In this document: positions 1-8,025 of the stretch, in pieces
How positions within the stretch are numbered: the first letter of the stretch is position 1
How the letters are laid out: the number at the start of each line of letters is the position of its first letter
Source: Planctomycetota bacterium
GTDB taxonomy: Bacteria > Planctomycetota > UBA1135 > GCA-002686595
NCBI GenBank assembly: GCA_002862085.1
Contig: PKCK01000099.1
Coordinates: 19,490 to 83,489 of the forward strand
Direction: 5' to 3'
Length of the DNA: 64,000 nt
The notes under the pieces: generated by a model
Databases searched by the model: none
What the model was told of the DNA's origin: nothing
What the model saw: only the letters and a program-made list of their open reading frames with translations
Made by a program: the position numbers and the translations under genes

Positions 1-179
1 GCGGTCGGCGCGGTCGCGGGAGACAGCGGACGCAGGCTCCGGCCGCGCTGCCAGAGCGCGAAGACGAGAAGCGCCGCGGACGGCAGGAAGAGCAGGAGCG
101 CCGGTGCGCGCCCGGCTCGCGCGGGAGCGCGGCGCCGGACGCGCGCGGGCGCGTCGTGGGAGCGGGAGCGCGTCGCCAT
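1..179 (-). CDS. Membrane-anchored protein, 3' end beyond window edge (partial)
   Basis: An open frame runs from an ATG at 179 down to the window start with no stop, giving 59 codons. The start lies 23 nt past the stop of the HEAT-repeat gene on the same strand, so the two may be co-transcribed. The N-terminus is Arg-rich and is followed by one hydrophobic stretch (ALLLFLPSAALLVFALW) and another basic patch, which looks like a positive-inside signal anchor. The remainder lies outside the window, so no family can be named. The alternative is chance coding in GC-rich DNA; the well-formed anchor and tight spacing argue for a real gene. Confidence 0.5.
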   Translation of the reverse strand, partial: MATRSRSHDAPARVRRRAPARAGRAPALLLFLPSAALLVFALWQRGRSLRPLSPATAPT

Positions 180-202
180 GGGACGGGCGTGGACGCCGCG
201 CC

Positions 203-1021
203 TCAGTCCTTGTTCCCCTCGTCCCAGTCCTTCTTCTTGTTCTTGTTCCACCAGCGACGGAACGCGGTGGGATCGCGAATCTCGTCGTTCCCGGAGAGGA
301 CCTGCAGACTCGTCAGCATCGGGCCGGCGATGATGTCGTAGCGCTTGCGCTCGATGGGGTCGACCTGGTCGACGTCGATGGCGTTCTTCACGCGCGTGAT
401 CTGGTCGAGCATCTTCTTGAAGATCTTCTTCCGCTCCTTCTGCTCGGCCTCGCCGTAGTTGCCGAGTCCCTCGGCGGCCGCAGCCTGGACCTGAGCGTCG
501 TGATGGCCGAGGAAGTCGATCAGCGGATCGACGCCGTCCTCGTCCTCGGTCTTGCCGAGCGCGCGAATCAGCCGGCACTTGACGTCCACGTTCTTGGCGA
601 AGTTCTTGTGGTCAGACCACTTCACCAGGTCCTTCACGCTCTCCGGGCCCATGCGCCCGAGCGCGATCGCCGCGGCGTTGAAGAGCTTGTTGTCGAGGAT
701 GTTCTCCTTCGACGGCTTGCGCTTGAGCTTGAACACCGCCCCGATCTCCTTGGCGATCGCCTTGCGATCCTTCGGCCCCGACTCCGGGAACTCCTGGAGC
801 ATCCGATCGATGATCGCGATGGCCTCGACGTCCTCGTCGCCGCGCTTGGAGACGTGTTTCTTGAAGGCCGCGAGGGCCTCCTTGATCTCGGGGCGCTTGT
901 CGGGCTTCTCCTCGTCGTCCTGCGGAGCGGAGACCGCCGTGGCGGCGAGCGCGACCGGGAGGGTCGATGCGCCGAAGCAGGCGGCGAGGACGAGGGCGAG
1001 GGCTCGGGTCTTCGTGATCAT
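203..1021 (-). CDS. Exported HEAT-repeat protein
   Basis: The start is the ATG of MITKTRALAL, where a clean signal peptide begins (basic start, hydrophobic core, A-x-A near residue 27); the longer in-frame extension in the ORF track has no signal character. The mature protein is highly charged and rich in Lys, Glu and Asp. Around residues 110-185 it carries helical repeats of HEAT/PBS type (AALGRMGPESV; LIDFLGHHDAQVQAAAAEGL), which usually mediate protein-protein contacts. The C-terminus ends with an Arg-Trp-Trp motif and a Lys-rich tail. It is about 272 aa. No enzymatic motif is visible, so a scaffold or binding role in the periplasm is the most that can be inferred. Small exported HEAT proteins are common in Planctomycetota. 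Confidence 0.75.
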   Translation of the reverse strand: MITKTRALALVLAACFGASTLPVALAATAVSAPQDDEEKPDKRPEIKEALAAFKKHVSKRGDEDVEAIAIIDRMLQEFPESGPKDRKAIAKEIGAVFKLKRKPSKENILDNKLFNAAAIALGRMGPESVKDLVKWSDHKNFAKNVDVKCRLIRALGKTEDEDGVDPLIDFLGHHDAQVQAAAAEGLGNYGEAEQKERKKIFKKMLDQITRVKNAIDVDQVDPIERKRYDIIAGPMLTSLQVLSGNDEIRDPTAFRRWWNKNKKKDWDEGNKD

Positions 1022-1216
1022 CGGAGTCGTGATGGAGTGCGGCGCACGAGCGGCCGGGCCGGCGAGTCGCCGGGCGAGCGGCTCGGGGCCGGGGTCGGTG
1101 TGTGGATCGTCGGCGCTGGAGCGCGCGTCCGCAAGGACGCGGCCCCGTGCTCGGTCTCGAAGCGCCGCGCGACCGGATCCGAGCAAGGCCCGTGCCGCGC
1201 CTCCTGCTGGCTCCTG

Positions 1217-2743
1217 TCAGTGATGCGTATGCGGGGACGGCTCCGGGCGTCCCCTCCGGAGGTCACCACCGTGCGGCGTCGCTCGCACGATCGCGTGGGG
1301 CGCGAGGGCTCGGAGCAGCCCGTCCGCCTTGTGCCCCGTCTCCGCGTCCTCGAGCGCAGGATCGGAGCGCCAGGTGATCCCCCCGCCCACGTGAAGCGAG
1401 ACCTCACGCGCATCGCCGGCCTCGCGGTGGACGAGGGTCCGGATGAGGATGTTCAACGACGCGCGCCCGCGGGCATCGACGAAGCCCATGGATCCCGTGA
1501 AGAAGCCCCTCCCCTCCCCCTCGAGAGCGGCGATCGCCTCCATGCTCCGCAGCTTCGGCGCGCCCGTGATCGATCCGCCGGGGAACAACGCGCCGACGAC
1601 GTCGATCGCCGTCGCGTCGGGGCGCAGGCGAGCGCGTACGTCGGCGACGAGGTGATGCACGGACGCGTAGCTCTCCAGGGTCGGGAACCCGCGGACCTCG
1701 ACGCCGCCGGCCTCCGCGACCCGCCCGAGGTCGTTGCGCTCGAGATCGACGATCATCGCCAGCTCGGCGAGGTCCTTGTCGCTGGCCAGGAGCCTCGCGC
1801 GGCTCTCCGCGTCCTCGGCCGGTGAAGCGCCGCGCGGGGCGGTCCCCTTGATCGGCCTGGTGCGCGCGACGCGGTCGTCCTCGCCGTCCGGCCCGAGCTC
1901 GAGAAGGAGCTCAGGTGAAGAGGACAGCAGCGCGCCCGCCGCGCCGTCCGAGAACCTGAAGCGACAGAGTCCCATGTACGGCGCGGGGTTCGCGGCGCGG
2001 AGGGTCCTGTACAGCTCGACGTCCGCTGCGGCCACCTCGACGTTCAGGCGGTGAGCGACGTTGGCCTGGTAGATCTCGCCCGCCTCGATGAGCGCGCGGG
2101 TCCGCTCGACCCGCGCCATGTGCTCCTCCGCGGCCACGGCACGATCCGCGGGGACCGGCTCGCCGGCGGCGAGAGCCTCCGTCCGCGGCCCGACGACCGC
2201 GGCCTCGAGCGCCTCCAGGATCGCGGCGCTGCGCTCGGCCGCAGGCGCGCGCCCCGGCACGTCGGAGAGGAAGAGCGTCGCGCCGCGCGGGCCGGGATCG
2301 AGGAGCAGCCAGTCCCCGTAGAGCCCCCCGACGATCGGCGGCGCCGGCCACTCCGCCGGGGGCAGGTCGAGCTCCTCACCGCGGACCCCGAGGTCGTAGG
2401 CCAGCGCCCCGACGAACCCTCCGCAGAAGGGCGAGGAGGCCACCAGCGGGTCCGCGAGGGCCCGCGGATCGAGCTGCAGCCGCTCCAGCTCCCCGGCGAG
2501 GCCGTCCAGATCGGCGGGCGCGGCCGCGCCCTCGAAGCTCACCAGCGGGTCGAAGGCGATGAGCGACCAGCGCGTCGGCGCACCGCCCGCGCTGTCGAGG
2601 CAGACGAGCCCCCCGCGGCTCTCGAGCGCCGCGAGGGCGGTCTCGACGTCGAGTCGAGCGGCCCAGGGCGCGGCCCCGAGGGGGAAGGCGCGCGGCCTGA
2701 GCGTCAGGAGCGTCTGGGTCGAGGAGGGGGCCGGACTGGACAT
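1217..2743 (-). CDS. pabB: Aminodeoxychorismate synthase component I
   Basis: This is a chorismate-binding enzyme that aminates chorismate to 4-amino-4-deoxychorismate for folate synthesis, using ammonia from a glutaminase subunit. The C-terminal half has the family motifs: SSPELLLEL, PIKGT, DLERNDLGR and PGGSITGAPK. The Lys in PIKGT is the residue that distinguishes PabB from anthranilate synthase; the trpE of this window has PIAGT instead. The ATG at 2743 gives 508 aa and places the N-terminal domain correctly; the longer frame upstream overlaps the divergent MFS gene. No lyase (PabC) domain is fused. The likely glutaminase partner is the solo pabA-like gene at 33335, about 31 kb away. The intergenic region to the divergent gene is only 64 bp. 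Confidence 0.92.
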   Translation of the reverse strand: MSSPAPSSTQTLLTLRPRAFPLGAAPWAARLDVETALAALESRGGLVCLDSAGGAPTRWSLIAFDPLVSFEGAAAPADLDGLAGELERLQLDPRALADPLVASSPFCGGFVGALAYDLGVRGEELDLPPAEWPAPPIVGGLYGDWLLLDPGPRGATLFLSDVPGRAPAAERSAAILEALEAAVVGPRTEALAAGEPVPADRAVAAEEHMARVERTRALIEAGEIYQANVAHRLNVEVAAADVELYRTLRAANPAPYMGLCRFRFSDGAAGALLSSSPELLLELGPDGEDDRVARTRPIKGTAPRGASPAEDAESRARLLASDKDLAELAMIVDLERNDLGRVAEAGGVEVRGFPTLESYASVHHLVADVRARLRPDATAIDVVGALFPGGSITGAPKLRSMEAIAALEGEGRGFFTGSMGFVDARGRASLNILIRTLVHREAGDAREVSLHVGGGITWRSDPALEDAETGHKADGLLRALAPHAIVRATPHGGDLRRGRPEPSPHTHH

Positions 2744-2764
2744 CGCCGCCGGATGGTAGCCGCA

Positions 2765-2794
2765 GCACCCCTCGCATCGCAGGGCACCCCTCGC
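2765..2794. repeat. Direct repeat in the divergent pabB/MFS promoter region
   Basis: The 11-mer GCACCCCTCGC occurs twice, at 2765-2775 and 2784-2794, offset by 19 nt (close to two helical turns), within the 64-bp gap between the two divergent start codons. This is the geometry of a tandem operator for a regulator binding one face of the helix. No regulator gene adjoins it, and it may be chance in GC-rich sequence. Confidence 0.35.
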
Positions 2795-2807
2795 GTACAA
2801 CCGGTCC

Positions 2808-4166
2808 ATGGCATCCCCGACCTCCGATCCGGGCGCTGGCCCTGCCCCCCGCCGGGGGATCCTCGGCCTCGTCTTCCTGACCGTGTTCCTCGACATGGTC
2901 GGGTTCTCGATCATCTTCCCGCTCTTCCCCGAAATGCTCGAGTGGTATGTCGGGAAGGAAGGGGCCAGCAGCGCCGTCGGCCGGCTCGCCGCTTCGCTGG
3001 CGGGCATGGTCGACGACCGCGAGTTCGCGGTCATCGTGCTCTTCGGGGGCCTCCTGGGATCGCTCTACTCGGGGGCGCAGTTCCTCTTCGCGCCGATCTG
3101 GGGCGCCGTGTCCGATCGCATCGGACGCCGCCCGACGATCCTCGTCACTCTCCTGGGGACGGCGCTCTCGTACCTCGTGTGGTTCTTCGCGGGGACCTTC
3201 TGGCTCCTCGTCTTCGCGCGGCTGTTCGGCGGCGTGATGGCGGGCAACATCTCCACCGCGTCGGCCGCCGTCGCGGACACCCACGAGGGGAGTGACCGCG
3301 CGAAGGGCATGGGCGTCCTCGGCGCGGGCATCGGGCTCGGGTTCGTGATCGGCCCGGCGCTCGGCGGACTGGCCTCGGGCTGGGACCTGACCGGCCTCTT
3401 CGAAGGCGCCGCCGACGCGGGCGTCAACCCGTTCAGCGGCGCGGCTGCTCTGGCGCTCGGGCTCGCTCTCGTGAACCTGGCGTGGGCGGCGGCGCGCTTC
3501 CCGGAGACGCGAGTCCAGGGTCCCGGTGCGGGCGAGGAACGGCGCGGGCTCAATCCCTTCAGCGCGCTCACGCGGCTCGACTTCCCCGGGGTCAAGGCGC
3601 TCAACCTCGCGTACTTCGTCTACTTCGTCGCCTTCGGCGCGATGGAGTTCACGCTCGTGTTCCTCGCCACGGAGCACCTGGAGTACGAGCCGATGGACAA
3701 CGCGATGATGTTCGTGTTCATCGGCCTGATCATCGCCCTCGTTCAGGGCGGGCTCGTGCGGCGCCTCGTTCCCAAGCGCGGCGAGCGCGCCGTCGCGTTC
3801 ATGGGCATGGCGATGACCCTGCCGGGCTTCGTGTTGATCGCGCTGGTGACCAGGGCGGAGTCGGGTGCGATCCTGTATGCAGGCCTGTTCCTCGTGGCCG
3901 TGGGGAGCTCGATGGTCATGCCCAGCTTCTCGAGCCTCGCGAGCCGCTACGTCCCCGACGACCGCCAGGGTTTCGCGCTCGGGGTCTTCCGGAGCTTCGG
4001 CTCCCTGGCCCGGGTCCTGGGCCCCATCGCGGGGGGCGCCCTCTACTTCGGGCTGGGCAGCATCGCGCCCTACGGGGCCGCCGCGGTGGTCCTCATGGTC
4101 CCTCTGGCCATCACCAGGGGCCTCCCGGAGGTTCCGGCTTCACCCGAGGGCCCGGAAGGCCGATAG
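2808..4166 (+). CDS. MFS drug-efflux-type transporter
   Basis: A 452-aa major facilitator superfamily permease with about twelve hydrophobic segments. The loop between helices 2 and 3 carries motif A (GAVSDRIGRRPTIL), and the N-terminal helix has the DMVGFSIIFPLFP pattern of TetA/multidrug proton antiporters. Residues near 385-400 (PDDRQGFALGVFRS) match the conserved loop of the second half. It probably exports a small molecule in exchange for protons across the inner membrane. The substrate cannot be predicted. It is divergent from pabB, and the next gene begins 10 nt after its stop. The start ATG has no Shine-Dalgarno sequence. Confidence 0.85.
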   Translation: MASPTSDPGAGPAPRRGILGLVFLTVFLDMVGFSIIFPLFPEMLEWYVGKEGASSAVGRLAASLAGMVDDREFAVIVLFGGLLGSLYSGAQFLFAPIWGAVSDRIGRRPTILVTLLGTALSYLVWFFAGTFWLLVFARLFGGVMAGNISTASAAVADTHEGSDRAKGMGVLGAGIGLGFVIGPALGGLASGWDLTGLFEGAADAGVNPFSGAAALALGLALVNLAWAAARFPETRVQGPGAGEERRGLNPFSALTRLDFPGVKALNLAYFVYFVAFGAMEFTLVFLATEHLEYEPMDNAMMFVFIGLIIALVQGGLVRRLVPKRGERAVAFMGMAMTLPGFVLIALVTRAESGAILYAGLFLVAVGSSMVMPSFSSLASRYVPDDRQGFALGVFRSFGSLARVLGPIAGGALYFGLGSIAPYGAAAVVLMVPLAITRGLPEVPASPEGPEGR

Positions 4167-4176
4167 GAACGGCGTC

Positions 4177-4575
4177 ATGATGCGCTTCCAGAACCTCGCT
4201 CTCTGCGCCCTCGGGGCGCTGACCGCGGCCGCCCTCGCCTTCTCGAGTCCCCAGGCCCCCGAGGCCGCTGCCCGGAACGGCGCCGACGAATCGGCCGCCA
4301 TCGAAGCCCGGGTGGAAGCCCTCGAGCGGGAGGTCGCTGCTCTCGAGGCCTTCGTCGAGTCCCAGGCCGCCGCAGGCGCCGCGCTGATCGACGCCCTCGC
4401 CCGCTGTGAGGCGGAGGGCTTCACGGCCGGCATCAACCCGAAGTCCCGCGAGGTCCTCCTCGAGGGCCTCCGCGCCCAGGCCGGCGCCATGAAGGCGGGC
4501 GCCGACGAGAAGAAAGGCGGCGCGAGTTCGAAACGCGTCCGCGGCGACCGGAAGCGCCGCCGCCAGGAGCGTTGA
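4177..4575 (+). CDS. Small exported coiled-coil protein of unknown function
   Basis: A 132-aa protein starting at a doubled ATG. It opens with a signal-peptide-like segment (MMRFQNLALCALGALTAA), followed by a heptad-like acidic helix (IEARVEALEREVAALEAFVE) likely to form a coiled coil. The C-terminus is strongly basic (KKGGASSKRVRGDRKRRR). It lies 10 nt downstream of the MFS gene, and its stop codon overlaps the TTG start of the recombinase as TTGA, so all three are probably co-transcribed. I do not recognise a family. The basic tail could bind nucleic acid or polyanions, but that is speculation. Cytoplasmic location cannot be excluded because no clear cleavage site is visible. Confidence 0.6.
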   Translation: MMRFQNLALCALGALTAAALAFSSPQAPEAAARNGADESAAIEARVEALEREVAALEAFVESQAAAGAALIDALARCEAEGFTAGINPKSREVLLEGLRAQAGAMKAGADEKKGGASSKRVRGDRKRRRQER

Positions 4576-5498
4576 CGGCTCCCCCCGACGCAGCGGCCGA
4601 GGCCCCTGGCCTCGACCTCCTCGTGGATCGCTTCCTCGAGCGCATGAGCGCCGCGCGCGGCGCGTCGGAGCACACGATCAAGGCCTACTCCCGCGACCTC
4701 GCGGACCTCGTGGGCTTCCTCGAGGGTCGCGGCGTGACCGCCCCCGGGGCCATCACTCCCCGCACCCTCCGCGGCTGGCTGGGAGATCTGGACGCCCGCG
4801 ACCTCTCGAGGGCGACGATCCAGCGGCGGCTCTCGGCCGCGCGCACCTTCCTCAAGGGCCTCGTCGACGAGGGCCGGCTCGACGTGAACCCCGCGGTCGG
4901 TCTGCGCCAGCGCAGGTCAGCGCGCCATCTCCCCGGCGTCCTCTCGGAGCAGGAGATCGAGCGCTTGCTCGCGGCGCCTGACGTGAGCGCGCCCCTGGGG
5001 ACACGGGACCGCGCGATCCTCGAACTGATGTACTCCGCCGGAACGCGCGCGTCCGAGACCGTCGGCCTCGACCGTGCGCATCTCGACCTCGACCGGGGCA
5101 TGGCTCGCGTTCTCGGCAAGGGGCGCAAGGAGCGGCTCGTGGCCGTGGGGAGCTTCGCGAAGGACGCGCTGGTCGAATACCTCTCGGACCCGCGGCGCCC
5201 CGCCCCCACCACCGCGGCCGCCGACGCGCTCTTCCTCAGCCAGCGCGGAACACGGCTCACCACCCGCAGCCTCGAGAACATCGTGGCCAAGCACGTGCTG
5301 ACCGCGGGCATCCACCGCCGCGCGACGCCGCACACGCTGCGCCACAGCTTCGCGACGCACCTGCTCGACCGGGGCGCGGATCTGCGCTCGGTCCAGGAGC
5401 TCCTCGGCCACGAGAACCTGGTGACGACCCAGATCTACACGCACGTCTCGGTGGCCCGGCTCGCCGAGATCTACGAGAAGGCCCACCCGCGCGCCTGA
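4572..5498 (+). CDS. xerC: Site-specific tyrosine recombinase, XerC/XerD type
   Basis: This family resolves chromosome dimers at dif with a partner recombinase. The 308-aa length is typical. Residues 12-105 form the SAM-like core-binding domain, followed by the catalytic domain. All catalytic residues are visible: Arg159 (SAGTRASE), Lys183 (GKGRKER), His254 and Arg257 (HTLRHSFATHLL), His280 (LLGHENL) and nucleophile Tyr289 (IYTHVS). The TTG start at 4572 overlaps the preceding stop as TTGA and puts the N-terminal domain at full length; the next ATG (M25) would cut into helix 1. Only one Xer gene is in this window, so XerC and XerD cannot be told apart with certainty. Confidence 0.88.
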   Translation: MTAPPDAAAEAPGLDLLVDRFLERMSAARGASEHTIKAYSRDLADLVGFLEGRGVTAPGAITPRTLRGWLGDLDARDLSRATIQRRLSAARTFLKGLVDEGRLDVNPAVGLRQRRSARHLPGVLSEQEIERLLAAPDVSAPLGTRDRAILELMYSAGTRASETVGLDRAHLDLDRGMARVLGKGRKERLVAVGSFAKDALVEYLSDPRRPAPTTAAADALFLSQRGTRLTTRSLENIVAKHVLTAGIHRRATPHTLRHSFATHLLDRGADLRSVQELLGHENLVTTQIYTHVSVARLAEIYEKAHPRA

Positions 5499-5667
5499 GC
5501 GCGGGCCGGGTCGCGTGTGGCCCTTTCCCGCGCCGCGCGGAGGGCACACGCAGCGCCGAGGCGCGCCGACGCCCGGACGAGTGGCTCAGCTGCGCTTCGG
5601 GCTTCGGAGCGGGAGGCGGCGGAGCGCGCCGCGGACGAGCCCGGCGGAGCCGTACCGCACGACGCGA

Positions 5668-6981
5668 TCAGACGTCCCAGCCCTCTCGCTCGGGCTGGGC
5701 CACGAGCTCCTGCCCGGCGCTGGCGACGCCTTCGTCGAAGTCCCAGGTGATCTCGCCGCCCGAGCGGTAGGCGAGACACGCGAGCAGGACCGTCTCGGTC
5801 AGGCGGGTGCCGTACGCGAACTCGCAGAGCGGCGCGGGCCCCTCGCCCTTGATGGCGCTGAGCCACTCGACGTGATGGCCGGGAGACTCGGCGATCGAGG
5901 GCTCGGGCTGCACCCACTCCGCGGCGGGATCGTCGAGCTCGACGCTCATCGTGTCGTAGGTGCTCACGATCCGTCCGCGAGCACCGATGAACACGTGGCA
6001 GTCGGGCAGGGGGACGTCCTCCGGCCTGCGACCTCCGTCGTACCAGTGAACGTCGACGGCGCGTCGCTGCGGCGTCGCCGCGTGACCCCAGCGCACGTGC
6101 ATCCACGCGGGAGTCCCCTCCACCTTCGCGCTCCCACCGTCGGCGTCGGCGACCTCCGGTGTGTAGGGCGGGCCCTCGACCTCGACGGTCCGGGGCACGC
6201 CGAGATCGAGCGCCCAGTGAACGAGATCGACCCAGTGGCAGGCCATGTCCCCCACCGTGCCGTTGCCGTAGTCCCAGAAGCGCCGCCACCCCGCGGGGTG
6301 CAAGCCGTCGTGGTACTCGCGCCCGGCGGCGGGGCCGAGCCAGAGGTCCCAGGCGAGCCCCTCGGGGACCGGCTTGGTCGCGGCGCGGCGGCCGAGCGAC
6401 CAGCTCTTGGAGCAGGCCACCTTCACCGTGTGCACCTCTCCGATCAACCCCGCGCGGATCGCCTCGACGACGCGGCGGTAGTTCGACCGCGCGTGGATCT
6501 GGGTCCCCATCTGCGTGGGGACGCCCGCCTCCGCTGCCAGCGTGCGGAGCTGGCGCGCCTCGCCGATGGTGCGGGTCAAGGGCTTCTCGCAGTAGACGGG
6601 GAGACCACGCCGGAGCGCGGCGCGGGCGATGGCCGCGTGGGTGTGGTCGGGAGTGGAGATCACGACACCGTCGAGGTCGTCGACCGCGGCCAGCATCTCG
6701 CGCCAGTCGACGAACGTGGCGGGATCGGGACCGCCGCCGGCCTTCACTTGCTCCACGCCGCGCGCGAGGTGCCGCGCGTCCACGTCGCAGAGACAGGCGA
6801 GGTCTTCACCGAGGACGCCGGCGATGTTGGCTGCGCCCCGGTTCGCCGTGCCCACGGCCGCGAGCTTCAGCTTGGAGTCCTGGACACGGCCCGCCCTGAC
6901 TGCGGGAGCGGTGGCCGCCAGGGCCCCGGCCGCGGCTGCCCCGCGCAGGACCCGCCGTCGTGAGATCTGGAGCTTCGACAT
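5668..6981 (-). CDS. Tat-exported Gfo/Idh/MocA-family oxidoreductase
   Basis: A 437-aa NAD(P)-dependent sugar or inositol-type dehydrogenase. The chosen ATG at 6981 gives a twin-arginine signal (SRRRVLRGAAAAGALA), so the protein probably leaves the cytoplasm folded with its cofactor. A Rossmann segment follows (LAAVGTANRGAANIAGVL), then the substrate-side motif EKPLTRTI, where the Lys of EKP is the usual catalytic residue of the family. The C-terminal half has the bacterial GFO-like domain found in many planctomycete paralogues (HWVDLVHWALDL). Substrate specificity cannot be read from the sequence. It is convergent with xerC across a 169-nt gap in which I see nothing else. Confidence 0.85.
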   Translation of the reverse strand: MSKLQISRRRVLRGAAAAGALAATAPAVRAGRVQDSKLKLAAVGTANRGAANIAGVLGEDLACLCDVDARHLARGVEQVKAGGGPDPATFVDWREMLAAVDDLDGVVISTPDHTHAAIARAALRRGLPVYCEKPLTRTIGEARQLRTLAAEAGVPTQMGTQIHARSNYRRVVEAIRAGLIGEVHTVKVACSKSWSLGRRAATKPVPEGLAWDLWLGPAAGREYHDGLHPAGWRRFWDYGNGTVGDMACHWVDLVHWALDLGVPRTVEVEGPPYTPEVADADGGSAKVEGTPAWMHVRWGHAATPQRRAVDVHWYDGGRRPEDVPLPDCHVFIGARGRIVSTYDTMSVELDDPAAEWVQPEPSIAESPGHHVEWLSAIKGEGPAPLCEFAYGTRLTETVLLACLAYRSGGEITWDFDEGVASAGQELVAQPEREGWDV

Positions 6982-7069
6982 CGGCTCGATGGTAGCGAGT
7001 GTGTTCCACGCCATAAGTGAAGTGAACGCAGGTGTCCGCGGCTCCAGCGCGCCGAAGGGCCCGCGGGTT

Positions 7070-7780
7070 TCAGGCCTGGCGCTGGCCGACGATCCGGTGC
7101 CGCTTGCGCGCGAAACCCGCGAGCCGCCTCACACGAAAGCCCACCTCGGTCAATCCCTCGCGGACGGCCGAGGCCGCGCTGTAGGTCGCGAGCGTCGCGC
7201 CCGGCGCGGAGAGCCGCGCGAGCTCCCGGTAGACCTGGAGGTTCCACATCCCCTGGTTCCTCGCCGGCGCGAACCCGTCCAGGTAGAGCGCGTCGAACGG
7301 GCCCTGGAGCCTGGCCAGGGCGGCGGCTCCATCGCCGAGCACGAGCTCGAGGTCGACCTGGAGGTTCTCCTCGATCTTCAGGGTCGCACGGCCGTCGCGG
7401 ACCAGCGCCGGGTAGGCCTCGAGGAAGGAGGGCGCGAAGGGCGCGTCGCGTTGGATTCGTGCGAGATCCTCGGGGTGGACCGGGTGGAGCTCGATGGCCG
7501 CGTAGCGCAGCCGGAGCGGTTCGCTCCGCCCGACGGTCGCGAGGGCGTCCACGGTGGCCGAGAGATTCAGACCGAGCCCCAGCCCGGTCTCCAGGATCGC
7601 GAAGCTGCGCGCGGCGACGCAGCGCTCGGCCACGCGGTTGCCTTCGACGAAGACCTCCGCCGCCTGGCCCCGGCCGCTCCTCGAGCAGTAGACGTCGCCG
7701 TAGCGCGGGGCGAAGGGAGTCCCGTCCTCGAGGTATTCGAGTCGCGCCCATTCCACGGAGGGTCGGTCTTCGCTCGACAT
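7070..7780 (-). CDS. mnmD: tRNA 5-methylaminomethyl-2-thiouridine methyltransferase, MnmD-like
   Basis: A 236-aa stand-alone version of the N-terminal domain of MnmC, which methylates 5-aminomethyl-2-thiouridine at the wobble position of tRNAs such as tRNA-Glu, -Lys and -Gln, using S-adenosylmethionine. Visible family features are the opening (DGTPFAPRYGDVYCS), the SAM site (ETGLGLGLN), the catalytic region (DALYLDGFAPARN) and the C-terminal GFARKR motif. The FAD-dependent oxidase half of bifunctional MnmC is absent, as in many non-proteobacteria. Its position just downstream of a tRNA-Glu(UUC) gene, one of its expected substrates, is striking, although a tRNA terminator lies between them. 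Confidence 0.82.
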   Translation of the reverse strand: MSSEDRPSVEWARLEYLEDGTPFAPRYGDVYCSRSGRGQAAEVFVEGNRVAERCVAARSFAILETGLGLGLNLSATVDALATVGRSEPLRLRYAAIELHPVHPEDLARIQRDAPFAPSFLEAYPALVRDGRATLKIEENLQVDLELVLGDGAAALARLQGPFDALYLDGFAPARNQGMWNLQVYRELARLSAPGATLATYSAASAVREGLTEVGFRVRRLAGFARKRHRIVGQRQA

Positions 7781-7830
7781 CACGCGGGAGCCGTTCGCGC
7801 CGCGACCCACGGCCGGTCGAGACAGCCCGT

Positions 7831-7893
7831 GAAAGAAGATCCCCGAGCCCTGTGCCAGCGCGCAGGGGAGCGCGGGGGACAGTGCCCGGGGAT
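7831..7893 (-). terminator. Intrinsic terminator after tRNA-Glu
   Basis: On the minus strand, arms at 7893-7879 and 7853-7839 form a 15-nt stem with two imperfect pairs, followed by CTTCTTTC. The hairpin begins within the CCA end of the tRNA. It separates the tRNA from mnmD. Confidence 0.6.
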
Positions 7894-7970
7894 GGTGACC
7901 CTAGGGGGATTCGAACCCCCGTCGCCAGGATGAAAACCTGGTGTCCTAGGCCTGACTAGACGATAGGGCC
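7893..7970 (-). tRNA. tRNA-Glu (anticodon TTC), CCA encoded
   Basis: The minus strand reads as a full cloverleaf: 7-bp acceptor stem starting GGCCCTA with one G-T pair, D arm GTCTAGTCAGGCCTAGGAC, anticodon stem CCAGG/CCTGG around loop TTTTCAT (anticodon TTC), and a T arm with GGTTCGAATCC. Discriminator A is followed by a genome-encoded CCA at 7895-7893. The D-arm and acceptor sequence strongly resemble bacterial tRNA-Glu. Confidence 0.96.
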
Positions 7971-7996
7971 CCGGTGCCGACGAATCGACGGGCGGG

Positions 7997-8025
7997 AGAA
8001 TAGGATCGGGTCTGGAGGGTGTCAA
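7997..8025 (-). promoter_or_regulatory. Sigma-70-type promoter for tRNA-Glu
   Basis: On the minus strand a perfect -35 box TTGACA (8025-8020) and a -10 box TATTCT (8002-7997) are separated by exactly 17 nt. Transcription would start near 7990, about 20 nt before the mature tRNA. The -35 box overlaps the stop codon of eboE. Confidence 0.78.
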
